DNA of 64,000 bases from Bacteroidota bacterium (GTDB taxonomy: Bacteria; Bacteroidota; Bacteroidia; Chitinophagales; Chitinophagaceae): assembly GCA_005882315.1 (NCBI GenBank), contig VBAR01000001.1, forward strand, positions 693,736 through 757,735, written 5' to 3'. How positions within the stretch are numbered: position 1 is the stretch's first letter; the number at the start of each line of letters is the position of its first letter. Shown one piece after another: positions 46,180-55,080 of the stretch. The notes beneath the pieces were generated by a model. The model ran no database searches. It worked only from the letters and a program-made list of their open reading frames with translations, and was not told where the DNA came from. A program made the translations under genes and the position numbers.

Positions 46180-46749
46180 ATGTCCCCATTATTTAAGCAA
46201 ATACAAAAAGAACTTGGAGCAGCTTCTACACCGGAAGCAAAAGCTGCCGCATTAAAATTTGTACCCGGCATTACAAAAGTCTATGGTGTAAGAACACCCG
46301 TGTTAAATATAATGGCTAATAACTATAAAGAAGGCGGGGTTGATTTGGTAAAAGAGTTATGGGAATCCGGGGCATTTGAGGAAAAAGTATTAGCAGCAAA
46401 AATGCTGAGAGAAATTTGCAAAAAAGACCCGGAGCTTTCTTTAAAACTCATAGCCGGTTTTTCTAAAGACATTTCTGACTGGGTTGTGTGTGATACCCTG
46501 GGCATGCAAAGTTTGAAACCCGTGGCAAAGAAAATACAACCTGCAATTTTTGATCTATCTGCAAAACTCATGCAGTCAAAAAATCTCTGGGAAAGAAGAT
46601 TATCACTGGTAATACTCGAAGTATTTACAAAAGATAAAACCCTGCAACCTGAAATAATGAAAAGGGTGAAAGCATTGGAGAATGACGAAGAGTATTATGT
46701 AAAAAAGGCTGTAGTATGGATTAAAGCAAATTTTAAAAAAGGAAAATGA
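46180..46749 (+). CDS. AlkD-like DNA alkylation repair protein
   Basis: 189 residues, nearly all helical HEAT-like repeats. Motifs correspond to AlkD-family glycosylases: VPGITKVYGVRTP, AAKMLREICKK, the acidic and aromatic site DWVVCDTLGMQS, NLWERRLSLVIL, and YYVKKAVVWI. The Asp in DWVVCD is the likely catalytic residue, as in AlkD. It is shorter than AlkD (about 230). It probably removes N3- or N7-alkyl bases. Confidence 0.8.
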   Translation: MSPLFKQIQKELGAASTPEAKAAALKFVPGITKVYGVRTPVLNIMANNYKEGGVDLVKELWESGAFEEKVLAAKMLREICKKDPELSLKLIAGFSKDISDWVVCDTLGMQSLKPVAKKIQPAIFDLSAKLMQSKNLWERRLSLVILEVFTKDKTLQPEIMKRVKALENDEEYYVKKAVVWIKANFKKGK

Positions 46750-46772
46750 CCTGCGAATCATAAATTTGTAAC

Positions 46773-48152
46773 ATGTCTGAACATTCCGAATCATTTATTG
46801 CCAAAAGCACAGTGAAATCCGGCGACAGGGAACATCGCCGAAAAATCAATTTTAATATTGGTAAATACAATACTGTAGTTGTACAGGGCAAAAAACAGTT
46901 CAGCAATATTAACCTGGCAAGAGAAAGGGCAAAGAACCTGAAATGGAAGGCAATTGAAACTCTTGATAAGCAATTGGAGAATTTTGAAGCTGCCATTACC
47001 AAACGTGGTGCAAAAGTATTATGGGCCGAGGATGCCCAGCAAGCCTTGGATATTATTGGTAAGATCTGTACAGATAAAAATTGCAAGATATTGGTGAAGA
47101 GTAAGAGTATGGTGACGGAAGAAATTCACCTGAATAAATTCATGGAAGAAAGAGGTATTGAAAGTGTGGAAACAGACCTGGGAGAATACATTCAGCAGCT
47201 GGATGGCGAACCTCCTTATCATATTGTAACACCAGCTATGCATAAAAGCAAGGAAGATGTTGCAAAGCTTTTTGCTGAGAAACTCGGAACTGATCCAAAT
47301 CTTACGCCTGAACAATTGACACTGGTAGCAAGGCAAAAATTGAGAGAGAAATATGCGCAGGCTGAAGTAGGAGTTACCGGTGCTAATTTTCTTATCGGTG
47401 ATATTGGCGCCATTGCTATTACAGAAAACGAAGGCAACGCAAGACTGAGTTGCTCCATGCCGAAAACTCATATTGTTGTTGCCGGTATTGAGAAAATGAT
47501 TCCTTCGCTAAATGACCTTGCCCTATTCTGGCCTTTGCTTGCAACATTCGGAACGGGTCAACAGATCACTTCATATAATACAATTGTAACCGGCCCCAGG
47601 CAGGAAGGCGAAGTAGATGGCCCTGAAGAAATGTATGTGATCCTGCTTGATAATGGTCGCACAAGTATTCTTGCCGATGCAAAGCAACGTGAAAGTTTAT
47701 ACTGCATCCGTTGCGGTGCTTGTTTAAATGCCTGTCCTGTTTATAAAAATATCGGCGGGCATAGTTATGAAACAGCGTATAGTGGCCCGATCGGTTCTGT
47801 TATAACCCCGCACTTAAAGCCATTGGGCGAATGGAAACATCTCAGTTATGCCTCATCCCTTTGTGGTAATTGCACAGAAGTATGTGCTGTAAAAATTAAC
47901 CTGCATGAATTGCTGCTGGAAAACCGGCATGAAGCCGTAGAAGAAGGACATAGTGTATTCGCAGAAAGAGTTGCCTGGAAAATGTGGAAGCAGGCCATGC
48001 TGCGCAGAAGCCTGATGAATATTGCAAACGGCAGCACCAAAAGCTGGGTGATAAACAAAATAGGAAAAGCATGGACAGAACACAGGAGCAACCTTGAGTT
48101 TCCTAAAAAATCATTCAACCAACAGTGGAAAGAGAAATACGGGGACAGATAA
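46773..48152 (+). CDS. LutB/LldF-type L-lactate oxidation iron-sulfur protein
   Basis: 459 residues. The LUD domain (about 60-290) is followed by two [4Fe-4S] motifs, CIRCGACLNACPVYKNIGG and CGNCTEVCAVKINL. This matches LutB, which with LutA and LutC oxidises L-lactate to pyruvate. LutA and LutC genes are not adjacent. It follows the AlkD-like gene after 23 bases. TAAATTTG, just upstream, fits a -7 element but leaves almost no leader. Confidence 0.85.
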   Translation: MSEHSESFIAKSTVKSGDREHRRKINFNIGKYNTVVVQGKKQFSNINLARERAKNLKWKAIETLDKQLENFEAAITKRGAKVLWAEDAQQALDIIGKICTDKNCKILVKSKSMVTEEIHLNKFMEERGIESVETDLGEYIQQLDGEPPYHIVTPAMHKSKEDVAKLFAEKLGTDPNLTPEQLTLVARQKLREKYAQAEVGVTGANFLIGDIGAIAITENEGNARLSCSMPKTHIVVAGIEKMIPSLNDLALFWPLLATFGTGQQITSYNTIVTGPRQEGEVDGPEEMYVILLDNGRTSILADAKQRESLYCIRCGACLNACPVYKNIGGHSYETAYSGPIGSVITPHLKPLGEWKHLSYASSLCGNCTEVCAVKINLHELLLENRHEAVEEGHSVFAERVAWKMWKQAMLRRSLMNIANGSTKSWVINKIGKAWTEHRSNLEFPKKSFNQQWKEKYGDR

Positions 48153-48206
48153 GCTGTTATTACAAATACATTCTAAAGTCTATTCATTTAATTTATTATT
48201 TCAAGA

Positions 48207-48895
48207 ATGGCTTCGCAGGTTCAATACTATAATCAATTTGGTGAGTTATATGAAGAAAGTATTCTTGGTTGTCCCGAGCCTGAATATTGGACAACGGATT
48301 ATTCAGAGAAAGGGAGAATTTACATTGAGATGAAAAAACGCATAGACCAACAAAAAGAACTGATAGCAGAATATTTTACGAACAAGTTTACTGTGTTAGA
48401 TATTGGCTGTGGTTTTGGTAGGCAAGCAGTGTTACTTGCAAAAATGGGATTTAAAGTAACCGGCACTGATACTAGCGATGTCTTCATTCAAATAGCCAGC
48501 AAACTTTTTGAAAAGAATAATTACAAAGGAGAATTCCTTTGTACAGATATAATTAGCGGGGGGGGAGGCACAATCAAATACTTTTGCTAGATGTAGCGGA
48601 GCATATTAAACCTTCAAAGAGAAAACTATTCTTTAAAAAAATTGCTGATTTATCAAATTCAGGTTCGGTTTTAATTGTTTCCCTTCCTCATGTAAAAAAC
48701 AGACCAACTTCCATAATAAATAATCGCATTAGACGGTCAATCACACAACACCTGCCCTATTTTTTGAAAAGAGAAGAACATCCTTATCCAATTCCCAAAA
48801 AGTGGGACATACTCAACATGACTGTTCGAAACTTTTCTTTGCTTAAATTTATCGAGTCTGCGGATACAGATTATTATGTTTTTCACAGATACTAA
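48207..48895 (+). pseudogene. SAM-dependent methyltransferase, frameshifted at a G8 run
   Basis: The first part (48207-48590, 127 residues) has motif I VLDIGCGFGRQAVLLA and the acidic loop GTDTSD, then stops soon after a run of eight G at 48558-48565. The second part (48584-48895, 103 residues) continues in another frame with LLLDVAEHIKPSK, the motif IV/post-motif segment, and ends YYVFHRY. Adding one G or removing two would join them into a normal class I enzyme of about 230 residues. It may be a real pseudogene, a phase-variable gene or a base-calling error. The next gene follows after 3 bases. Confidence 0.75.
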
Positions 48896-48898
48896 GAC

Positions 48899-50209
48899 AT
48901 GCTTGTTTACTCCAAAAAAATTACTCCCCGCCTTCGTTATATCACCGATTTCTTTGGTAAAGAAATCACAGGTAAGCCATTTGAGTTAACTGATGACGTT
49001 GACGTTTTCAAAAATCATAATGGGCCGAAGATCAATTATAGCAACAGCAGAATTAATGATGAAGAATTAATAATTAATAATTGCCTACTTCTTTTCGAAA
49101 CTACAATCAAAAAACAAAATATAGACTGTTTTGAAACAAATGGCTTTAAAGCATTTTTTAAAACAACCGGCGATTATGCTTTTGACATTTTTGCTGCATC
49201 ATTTTACCTGATTAGTCGTTATGAAGAATACCTTCCGCACAAAAAAGATATCTATAGCCGTTATGCTCATGAAAAATCATTAGCATACAAAGAAGGTTTT
49301 CTGAATCTGCCGCTGATTAATATCTGGATAGAAGATTTCAAAGCAACAATAAAAAGAAAGTTTCCCCTTTTCTCTTTTCACTTTTCACCTTTCACCTTTC
49401 AGCCAACCTATGATATAGATGAAGCTTATTCTTACAAACATAAAAGCTGGTTAAGAACATTTGGTGGCATATCGAAATCATTAGTGAATGGAAAATGGTC
49501 AGCCTTGAAAGAAAGATCAAAAGTAATACGAGGTAAAGCGAAGGATCCATTTGATTCCTTTGATTGGATGGATGCCCTGCACGAAAAGCATAAGCTAAAA
49601 CCGATTTACTTTTTTCATGTAGCAGCGACCAATGCCCGGTATGATAAAAATATTTTGCCTACCGAACCGGCGATGAAACAATTAATAAAAAGTCATGCCG
49701 AAAAATACCCGGTGGCTATTCACCCATCCTGGCAAAGTGGTGATGATGAAACCCTACTGGAAAAAGAAATTGAAACACTTCAAGATATTACGGGAAAAAA
49801 GATCACGGTATCCCGTCAGCATTATATCCGGTTTACCTTACCGCATACTTTCCGCAGGTTGATACAGGCTGGCATTACCGATGATTACTCAATGGGCTAT
49901 GGAAGCATCAACGGTTTCCGGGCATCCGTGGCTTCAGCGTTTTACTGGTACGACCTGGAAAAGGAACAAACCACTCCACTCCTGCTACACCCCTACTGCT
50001 TTATGGATGCAAATTCCTTTTTTGAGCAAAAACTTTCTTCCCAACAGGCTTTTGAAGAAATGCTTCACTACTATCATACAGTTAAATCGGTCAACGGGAC
50101 GTTGATCACTCTTTGGCATAATACGTTTTTAGGTACAGCTCAACTCTATACCGGCTGGGGTGAACAGTACCGGAAGTTTATCGAAATCATCTGCTCACCT
50201 AAAGTATAA
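48899..50209 (+). CDS. Polysaccharide deacetylase-like protein (DUF7033)
   Basis: 436 residues. The N-terminal DUF7033 region (about 1-160) has FDIFAASFYLISRYEEYLPH. The C-terminal NodB-like region has PTYDIDEAYSYKHKSW, IHPSWQSGDD and VSRQHYIRFTLPHTFRRL. The Asp-Asp pair of true deacetylases is changed to D-I-D, so activity is uncertain. It acts on cell-surface glycans if active. Two heptamer repeats are translated within it (49051-49085 and 49361-49402). It probably shares a transcript with the broken methyltransferase. Confidence 0.8.
   Translation: MLVYSKKITPRLRYITDFFGKEITGKPFELTDDVDVFKNHNGPKINYSNSRINDEELIINNCLLLFETTIKKQNIDCFETNGFKAFFKTTGDYAFDIFAASFYLISRYEEYLPHKKDIYSRYAHEKSLAYKEGFLNLPLINIWIEDFKATIKRKFPLFSFHFSPFTFQPTYDIDEAYSYKHKSWLRTFGGISKSLVNGKWSALKERSKVIRGKAKDPFDSFDWMDALHEKHKLKPIYFFHVAATNARYDKNILPTEPAMKQLIKSHAEKYPVAIHPSWQSGDDETLLEKEIETLQDITGKKITVSRQHYIRFTLPHTFRRLIQAGITDDYSMGYGSINGFRASVASAFYWYDLEKEQTTPLLLHPYCFMDANSFFEQKLSSQQAFEEMLHYYHTVKSVNGTLITLWHNTFLGTAQLYTGWGEQYRKFIEIICSPKV
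49051..49085. repeat. Heptamer repeat inside the deacetylase-like gene (A)
   Basis: Units AATTAAT, GATGAAG, AATTAAT, AATTAAT, AATTGCC have a 7-base period and encode RINDEELIINNC. They fall in the DUF7033 part. Confidence 0.6.
49361..49402. repeat. Heptamer repeat inside the deacetylase-like gene (B)
   Basis: Six units: TTTCCCC, TTTTCTC, TTTTCAC, TTTTCAC, CTTTCAC, CTTTCAG. The total is 42 bases, exactly 14 codons, and encodes FPLFSFHFSPFTFQ. It separates the DUF7033 part from the catalytic-like part. Confidence 0.75.
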
Positions 50210-50321
50210 TGCCCCGGTGTTTTTCCTAGTGAAATAAAAACTTAAAATCTTAACCGTTCAATATTAAATCCCAAGCCAACACTCTACCTTCGTATATCAC
50301 AATCCCCGTACATTTTCCAAT

Positions 50322-52433
50322 ATGCCCGTTTACAACCAGAGTAGAAGCCGTGTTATCAAAATAGTATTTGCATTTGCATTCTTCATAATCATTGCACAAC
50401 TCTTCTATCTTCAGATCATTTCTGATTTTCGCAGCCAGGCTGATGAACAGGCGATCCTCCGCAAAACAATTTATCCTTCAAGAGGAATCGTTTTTGATCG
50501 TAAACGAAAAGCTATACTAGACAACACATTGGCTTACGATTTAATGGTTACTCCTTCGCAATTAAAAGGTGTAGACACAATACTGTTATGCAGGATACTG
50601 GAAATTGATACTCTTGTTTTCAGAAAAAGGATCATCTCTGCCATTATAAAAAATACCAGTCAAAAACCAAGTGTTTTTGAAGCATCACTTTCCAAACTCA
50701 AGTTTGCAAGGATGCAGGAAAATATGTTTCGTTTCAGTAAAGCATTTTTCTTGCAGGAACGTCCGGTACGTCGTTATCCTTACGAAGCAGCAGCAAATGT
50801 TTTTGGCTACATGGGTGAAGTGGATACAGCTTTCTTACGCAAGCATGATGGAGAAGGTTACCAGCAGGGAGACTACACTGGTTTTACAGGTATTGAACGT
50901 ACTTATGAACAAGCCTTGATGGGTGAACGTGGTCTTGAAGTTTTTAACCGGGATAAACTCGGAAGGATCGTTGGCTCATTTGATGAAGGTAAAGAAGATA
51001 TAGAGGCTGTTGCCGGAAGTAATTTATATACAGAGCTTGATATTGAGTTGCAATTACTGGGAGAAAAACTGATGTCAAATAAAGTAGGTTCTATTGTTGC
51101 TGTAAATCCTAAAACAGGTGGCGTCATTGCCATGGTAAGTAGCCCTACTTATAATCCAACCTACTTAACCGGAAGTGAAAGAAGCAAACACTTTTCAGAA
51201 CTCTATGTTGATCCCAAGAAACCATTATTAAACCGTGCTGTAAATGCTGGCTATTCACCCGGTTCTACATTTAAGACATTACAGGCATTGGTGGGTTTGC
51301 ATGAAGGTGTGATCACAACAGATTTTACTGTTTCATGTGGTGGTGCATTCTATGGTTGTGGTGGAGCTAAGCCGATGGGTTGCCTGGACGTTGGAACTTT
51401 TAATTTGTTGAATGCAATCCGGATCTCTGACAACACTTATTTCGCTACAGTAATGCAACGTGTAATTAATAATCCAAGATATCCGACACTGGATAGCAGT
51501 CTTCGTGCATGGGACCAGTATATGTATGCATTCGGACTTGGACATAAACTCGGGGTCGATATACCAACTGAAAGACGAGGGAATATTCCAACACCTGAAT
51601 ATTATGATAAGGTTCATGGAAAAGGTAGATGGACCTATTGCAGTTTCCGTTCAGTAAGTATCGGGCAAGGCGAGGTAGATGTAACGCCAATACAGGTAGC
51701 AAATGAAATGGCCTATATCGCCAATAAAGGTTCATACTATATTCCACATATTGTAGATTCTATTGAAGGCGGAGATAAATTCGGTTTACTGGATAAATTT
51801 AAAAAACCGATCCGGCCGATCGATATATCAGAAGATATATTTGATATAGTACATGAAGGCATGCAACGGGTAGTTGATGGCGGAACCGGCGCCGGTGCAA
51901 GAGTACCAGGTATTGCTATATGTGGTAAAACAGGTACAGTTGAAAACTATGCTATTGTCAGCGGTAAATTGGCAAAGCAACCTAACCACTCTTTCTTTTG
52001 CGGTTTTGCACCGAGGGAAAACCCAAAGATCGCCATCATGTGTGTGGTTGAAAACAGCGGTCGTTTTGGCGGCACGTTTGCTGCTCCAATTGTAGGTCTC
52101 ATGATTGAAAAATACCTGAATGACACATTAGCTGCCGGCCGGAAAGCAGAAGAAGAAAGATTGACAAATCTTAACCTGATCCCACCATTGATGAAGAAAA
52201 AGATCCATGAACTGGATTCACTAAGAAAAGTGAAAGAAGAAATGAAGAGATTAAAAGATACTTTACAGATTGATATTACACCGGAAGAGGAAGAATTAAA
52301 AAATGCTACACAGCCAACAAGGCCGGGCAACAATACGCCCCAAAGAAATGAGCCGCAAAAACAAAAAATGATTGTTGATTCAAACAGGCAACGAAATCTG
52401 AATCCTAACAACAGGCCCAATACTAATAAATGA
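50322..52433 (+). CDS. mrdA: Penicillin-binding protein 2
   Basis: 703 residues. One membrane helix (about 10-30), a PBP dimerisation domain (about 45-220), and a transpeptidase domain. The active site has S315-T-F-K318 in SPGSTFKTL, SDN in RISDNTYF and KTG in CGKTGTVEN. A Pro/Asn/Gln-rich tail follows about residue 655. It cross-links peptidoglycan during elongation. It overlaps rodA by 4 bases (ATGA). The mreBCD genes, often just upstream, are not in the window. TACCTTCG at 50285 is a possible degenerate -7 element. Confidence 0.95.
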   Translation: MPVYNQSRSRVIKIVFAFAFFIIIAQLFYLQIISDFRSQADEQAILRKTIYPSRGIVFDRKRKAILDNTLAYDLMVTPSQLKGVDTILLCRILEIDTLVFRKRIISAIIKNTSQKPSVFEASLSKLKFARMQENMFRFSKAFFLQERPVRRYPYEAAANVFGYMGEVDTAFLRKHDGEGYQQGDYTGFTGIERTYEQALMGERGLEVFNRDKLGRIVGSFDEGKEDIEAVAGSNLYTELDIELQLLGEKLMSNKVGSIVAVNPKTGGVIAMVSSPTYNPTYLTGSERSKHFSELYVDPKKPLLNRAVNAGYSPGSTFKTLQALVGLHEGVITTDFTVSCGGAFYGCGGAKPMGCLDVGTFNLLNAIRISDNTYFATVMQRVINNPRYPTLDSSLRAWDQYMYAFGLGHKLGVDIPTERRGNIPTPEYYDKVHGKGRWTYCSFRSVSIGQGEVDVTPIQVANEMAYIANKGSYYIPHIVDSIEGGDKFGLLDKFKKPIRPIDISEDIFDIVHEGMQRVVDGGTGAGARVPGIAICGKTGTVENYAIVSGKLAKQPNHSFFCGFAPRENPKIAIMCVVENSGRFGGTFAAPIVGLMIEKYLNDTLAAGRKAEEERLTNLNLIPPLMKKKIHELDSLRKVKEEMKRLKDTLQIDITPEEEELKNATQPTRPGNNTPQRNEPQKQKMIVDSNRQRNLNPNNRPNTNK

Positions 52434-53767
52434 GACGCAACCAACCCACCATATCAAAAGGGATTGACTGGAGTCTTATCTGGATCTATTTTATTCTTTC
52501 GGCTATTGGCATCACGGCCATATTTGCAGTTACTTATAAGGATGGTGACCCCATCATTCAAACTTTCCTGGGTTTTAAAACAGATTACAGCAAACAACTT
52601 TATTTCTTTTTTATTTCAATGTTATTGGGAATATTCATCCTGCTTACTGATAGTAAGTTTTTTGCTGCTACCTCCAACCTGCTATATGCATTTGGCATTT
52701 TTACTTTGTTACTTGTTTTTCCATTTCACTCAAACATCAAAGGAACGGAGTCCATTATCAAACTCGGTAGCTTTAATTTTCAACCGGCTGAGTTCTGCAA
52801 AGTTTTTGTTTGTCTTGCATTGGCAAAATATTTATCAAGACCCGAAACGGATTTTTCAAAAACCCGTTCACAATTGATTGCAGCCGCTATTGCATTACTG
52901 CCCGCTATGATGGCCATTGCACAAAGTGAAACCGGGCTGGCACTTGTTTATTTTTCATTCTTTATTGTAATGTACCGGGAAGGTTTACCCTCACTAATTT
53001 TGATCATCGGGTTCATTATAGGGGTGCTGGTTGTATCTACTTTACTGGTTGAAAAATTCTTATTGGCCGGTATATTAACGGGCATTGCAATTCTTACTGT
53101 TTATTTTTTATGGAGACAGATAAAAAGAAGAAGAGAGTATCTGCTTTACATCCTGATCGTTTGGGGCATATGTGTAAGTATCCAGCTTTTAGCCGTACCG
53201 TTTGTATTCAAAAATGTTTTAAAGCTTTACCAGGTAGAAAGAATTTATAGTACAGTAGGCATGGAAGTTCCGAAGGAATACCTTGATGCCCATAAAACAG
53301 AAACCAATACCAGCGGTAAGAAAAAAGATACTGATTATAATGTTCGCCAATCAAAAATTGCGATTGGCTCGGGACAGCTGACAGGTAAAGGACTATTGAA
53401 AGGAACACAAACCCGTTATGGTTTTGTGCCCGAACAGCGTACCGATTTTATATTTGATACGATCGGTGAAGGTTTTGGATTTATCGGAACCTCGGTTGTG
53501 CTGAGTCTTTTTCTTGTTCTACTATTCCGAATTATCACTATAGCCGAAAGACAACGAAGTACATTCAGCCGCTGTTACGCATATGGTGTTGCAGCCGTTT
53601 TCTTTTTTCATATCGTCATTAATGTCTGTATGACGATTGGTCTTGCCCCGGTAATAGGCATACCGCTTCCATTCATCAGTTATGGCGGCACCTCTTTGCT
53701 TACCAACTCTATGTTGCTCGCCATTCTTATTCGTTTGGATGCTGACAGGCAAATGGTACTCCGGTAA
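52430..53767 (+). CDS. rodA: SEDS-family peptidoglycan glycosyltransferase RodA
   Basis: 445 residues with about ten membrane helices. The SEDS signature is IGIPLPFISYGGTSLLTNS near the end, with the earlier LGSFNFQPAEFCKVF segment typical of RodA/FtsW. The loop of about 60 residues near 270-330 (containing TNTSGKKKDTDYNVRQSKIA) is extracytoplasmic. It polymerises lipid II in partnership with PBP2; the ATGA overlap with mrdA couples the two. Confidence 0.95.
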   Translation: MRRNQPTISKGIDWSLIWIYFILSAIGITAIFAVTYKDGDPIIQTFLGFKTDYSKQLYFFFISMLLGIFILLTDSKFFAATSNLLYAFGIFTLLLVFPFHSNIKGTESIIKLGSFNFQPAEFCKVFVCLALAKYLSRPETDFSKTRSQLIAAAIALLPAMMAIAQSETGLALVYFSFFIVMYREGLPSLILIIGFIIGVLVVSTLLVEKFLLAGILTGIAILTVYFLWRQIKRRREYLLYILIVWGICVSIQLLAVPFVFKNVLKLYQVERIYSTVGMEVPKEYLDAHKTETNTSGKKKDTDYNVRQSKIAIGSGQLTGKGLLKGTQTRYGFVPEQRTDFIFDTIGEGFGFIGTSVVLSLFLVLLFRIITIAERQRSTFSRCYAYGVAAVFFFHIVINVCMTIGLAPVIGIPLPFISYGGTSLLTNSMLLAILIRLDADRQMVLR

Positions 53768-53809
53768 GATCACAAGGCAAATTCCATCTAAAATCGAATC
53801 TTGTATCTG

Positions 53810-53817
53810 TATTTTTG
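53810..53817 (+). promoter_or_regulatory. Candidate -7 element of the MBL hydrolase gene
   Basis: TATTTTTG matches TAnnTTTG and ends 7 bases before the ATG at 53824, so the transcript would be nearly leaderless. No clear -33 element. Confidence 0.3.
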
Positions 53818-53823
53818 CTGCTT

Positions 53824-54570
53824 ATGCAAATCATTCCCCTCAGCGAAGGCACATTCACTATTGACAAAACAAAACTTTTTGTTCCCTTTGATGAAGACAA
53901 ACATGAATTGAATGAAAGACCAGTAGGTAGTTTGCTTGTAGAAGTACAGCCTTTTGTTATTGTAACTGATAAAGATGTTTTATTACTTGATACAGGATTG
54001 GGCTTTATAAATAAAAATGGTACACCCCAGATTCATCAAAACCTGCTCGATGCCGGTATAAAACCTGAATCAATTACAAAAGTACTGATGACACATTTGC
54101 ATAAAGACCATGCTGGCGGCGTAAGTATAGAAGATAAATTAACCGGATATTCATCACTCAATTTTCCGTCTGCTACTTATTTTATACAGCAGCGTGAAAT
54201 TGATTTTGCTTTTGAAAAAGGTTTTCCTTCTTTCATTAAAGAAGAGCTGATGGCATTACTGGATGCGTCAAATGTTGTACTACTTCATGATGATTCCGGT
54301 ATTATTGATAATTATATTCACTATGAGATTACCAGTGCTCATTCTCCTTTTCACCAGGTATTCTGGATAAAAGAAAACAATGAAATTATTTTTTTTGGCG
54401 GTGATGATGCACCACAGCTACAGCAGATGAAACACCGCTTTATTGCCAAATATGATTATGATGGGAAAAAGTGTATGGAGCTAAGAAGAAAATGGTGGGA
54501 GCAGGGACAGCAGGAAAAATGGACTTTTCTTTTTTATCACGATGTAAAAAATCCTGTTTATAAATTTTAG
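53824..54570 (+). CDS. MBL-fold metallo-hydrolase
   Basis: 248 residues from the ATG at 53824; a TTG three codons earlier overlaps the -7 element and is less likely. Zinc-binding motif THLHKDHAGG (HxHxDH) near residue 98, and a second ligand set in SAHSPFHQVFWI and FFGGDDAP. The fold covers beta-lactamases, glyoxalase II and lactonases. The substrate cannot be inferred. It follows rodA but probably has its own promoter. Confidence 0.88.
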   Translation: MQIIPLSEGTFTIDKTKLFVPFDEDKHELNERPVGSLLVEVQPFVIVTDKDVLLLDTGLGFINKNGTPQIHQNLLDAGIKPESITKVLMTHLHKDHAGGVSIEDKLTGYSSLNFPSATYFIQQREIDFAFEKGFPSFIKEELMALLDASNVVLLHDDSGIIDNYIHYEITSAHSPFHQVFWIKENNEIIFFGGDDAPQLQQMKHRFIAKYDYDGKKCMELRRKWWEQGQQEKWTFLFYHDVKNPVYKF

Positions 54571-54579
54571 ATATTTTAT

Positions 54580-54614
54580 TTAATAAAAAGGCCTGCTCCT
54601 GATCAGAGCGGGCC
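54580..54614 (-). terminator. Terminator of the sigma-factor operon
   Basis: GGCCTGCTC (54590-54598) pairs with GAGCGGGCC (54606-54614) with one G-T wobble. On the minus strand it is followed by a T-rich stretch. It ends the operon 54655-56470. Confidence 0.75.
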
Positions 54615-54654
54615 GTTGCTAACCTATGAAAAACACCAAGTTAATAATATGCGT

Positions 54655-55080
54655 TTATACAGGGTTTACTTTCTGAATTCGTTGAGGTTTGTCATTTGTC
54701 CGGTTCTGAATTCTTCTTTCGTGCTGAATTTCTTTTAACTCCCTGATAAATATGTCTTGATGCTCGTACACATCGTTGCTTCTTTTTTCACCCAAAATCT
54801 CCTTAAACTCACTTCGGTATCTTATTCTTAGATCAATGATCTTTTGTTGTAAATCCAATCTGGGTCCTTGTCCATTCTCTCTAAGGGTAGTTCTCCATTC
54901 TTTAAAGTATCGGATAAAAACGGGGGTAAATTTTTCTGCTTCATTCTTAGTGAGGTCCATTCTTTTTTGAATATATTCTTTCATCTTATCTCTAATCCTT
55001 TCATCAGCAGTCCCATCCTGTGCCTGTGCAGCAAAGCCAGTAAGAATGAACAGGGTTAATATGTAAAAAAACTTTTTCAT
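54655..55080 (-). CDS. Small periplasmic helical protein
   Basis: 141 residues. Signal peptide about 1-20 (MKKFFYILTLFILTGFAAQA), then a long charged helical stretch (about 30-115, for example MKEYIQKRMDLTKNEAEKFT), similar in size and style to Spy/CpxP-like proteins, and a basic Gln/Arg-rich tail. Its start directly follows the stop of the anti-sigma-like gene, so it is part of the stress-type operon. Exact function unknown. Confidence 0.65.
   Translation of the reverse strand: MKKFFYILTLFILTGFAAQAQDGTADERIRDKMKEYIQKRMDLTKNEAEKFTPVFIRYFKEWRTTLRENGQGPRLDLQQKIIDLRIRYRSEFKEILGEKRSNDVYEHQDIFIRELKEIQHERRIQNRTNDKPQRIQKVNPV

Noticed and set aside
48899-50209. Typical active polysaccharide deacetylase
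   Set aside because: The expected Asp-Asp metal and base pair is not clearly conserved, so only a deacetylase-like call is given.
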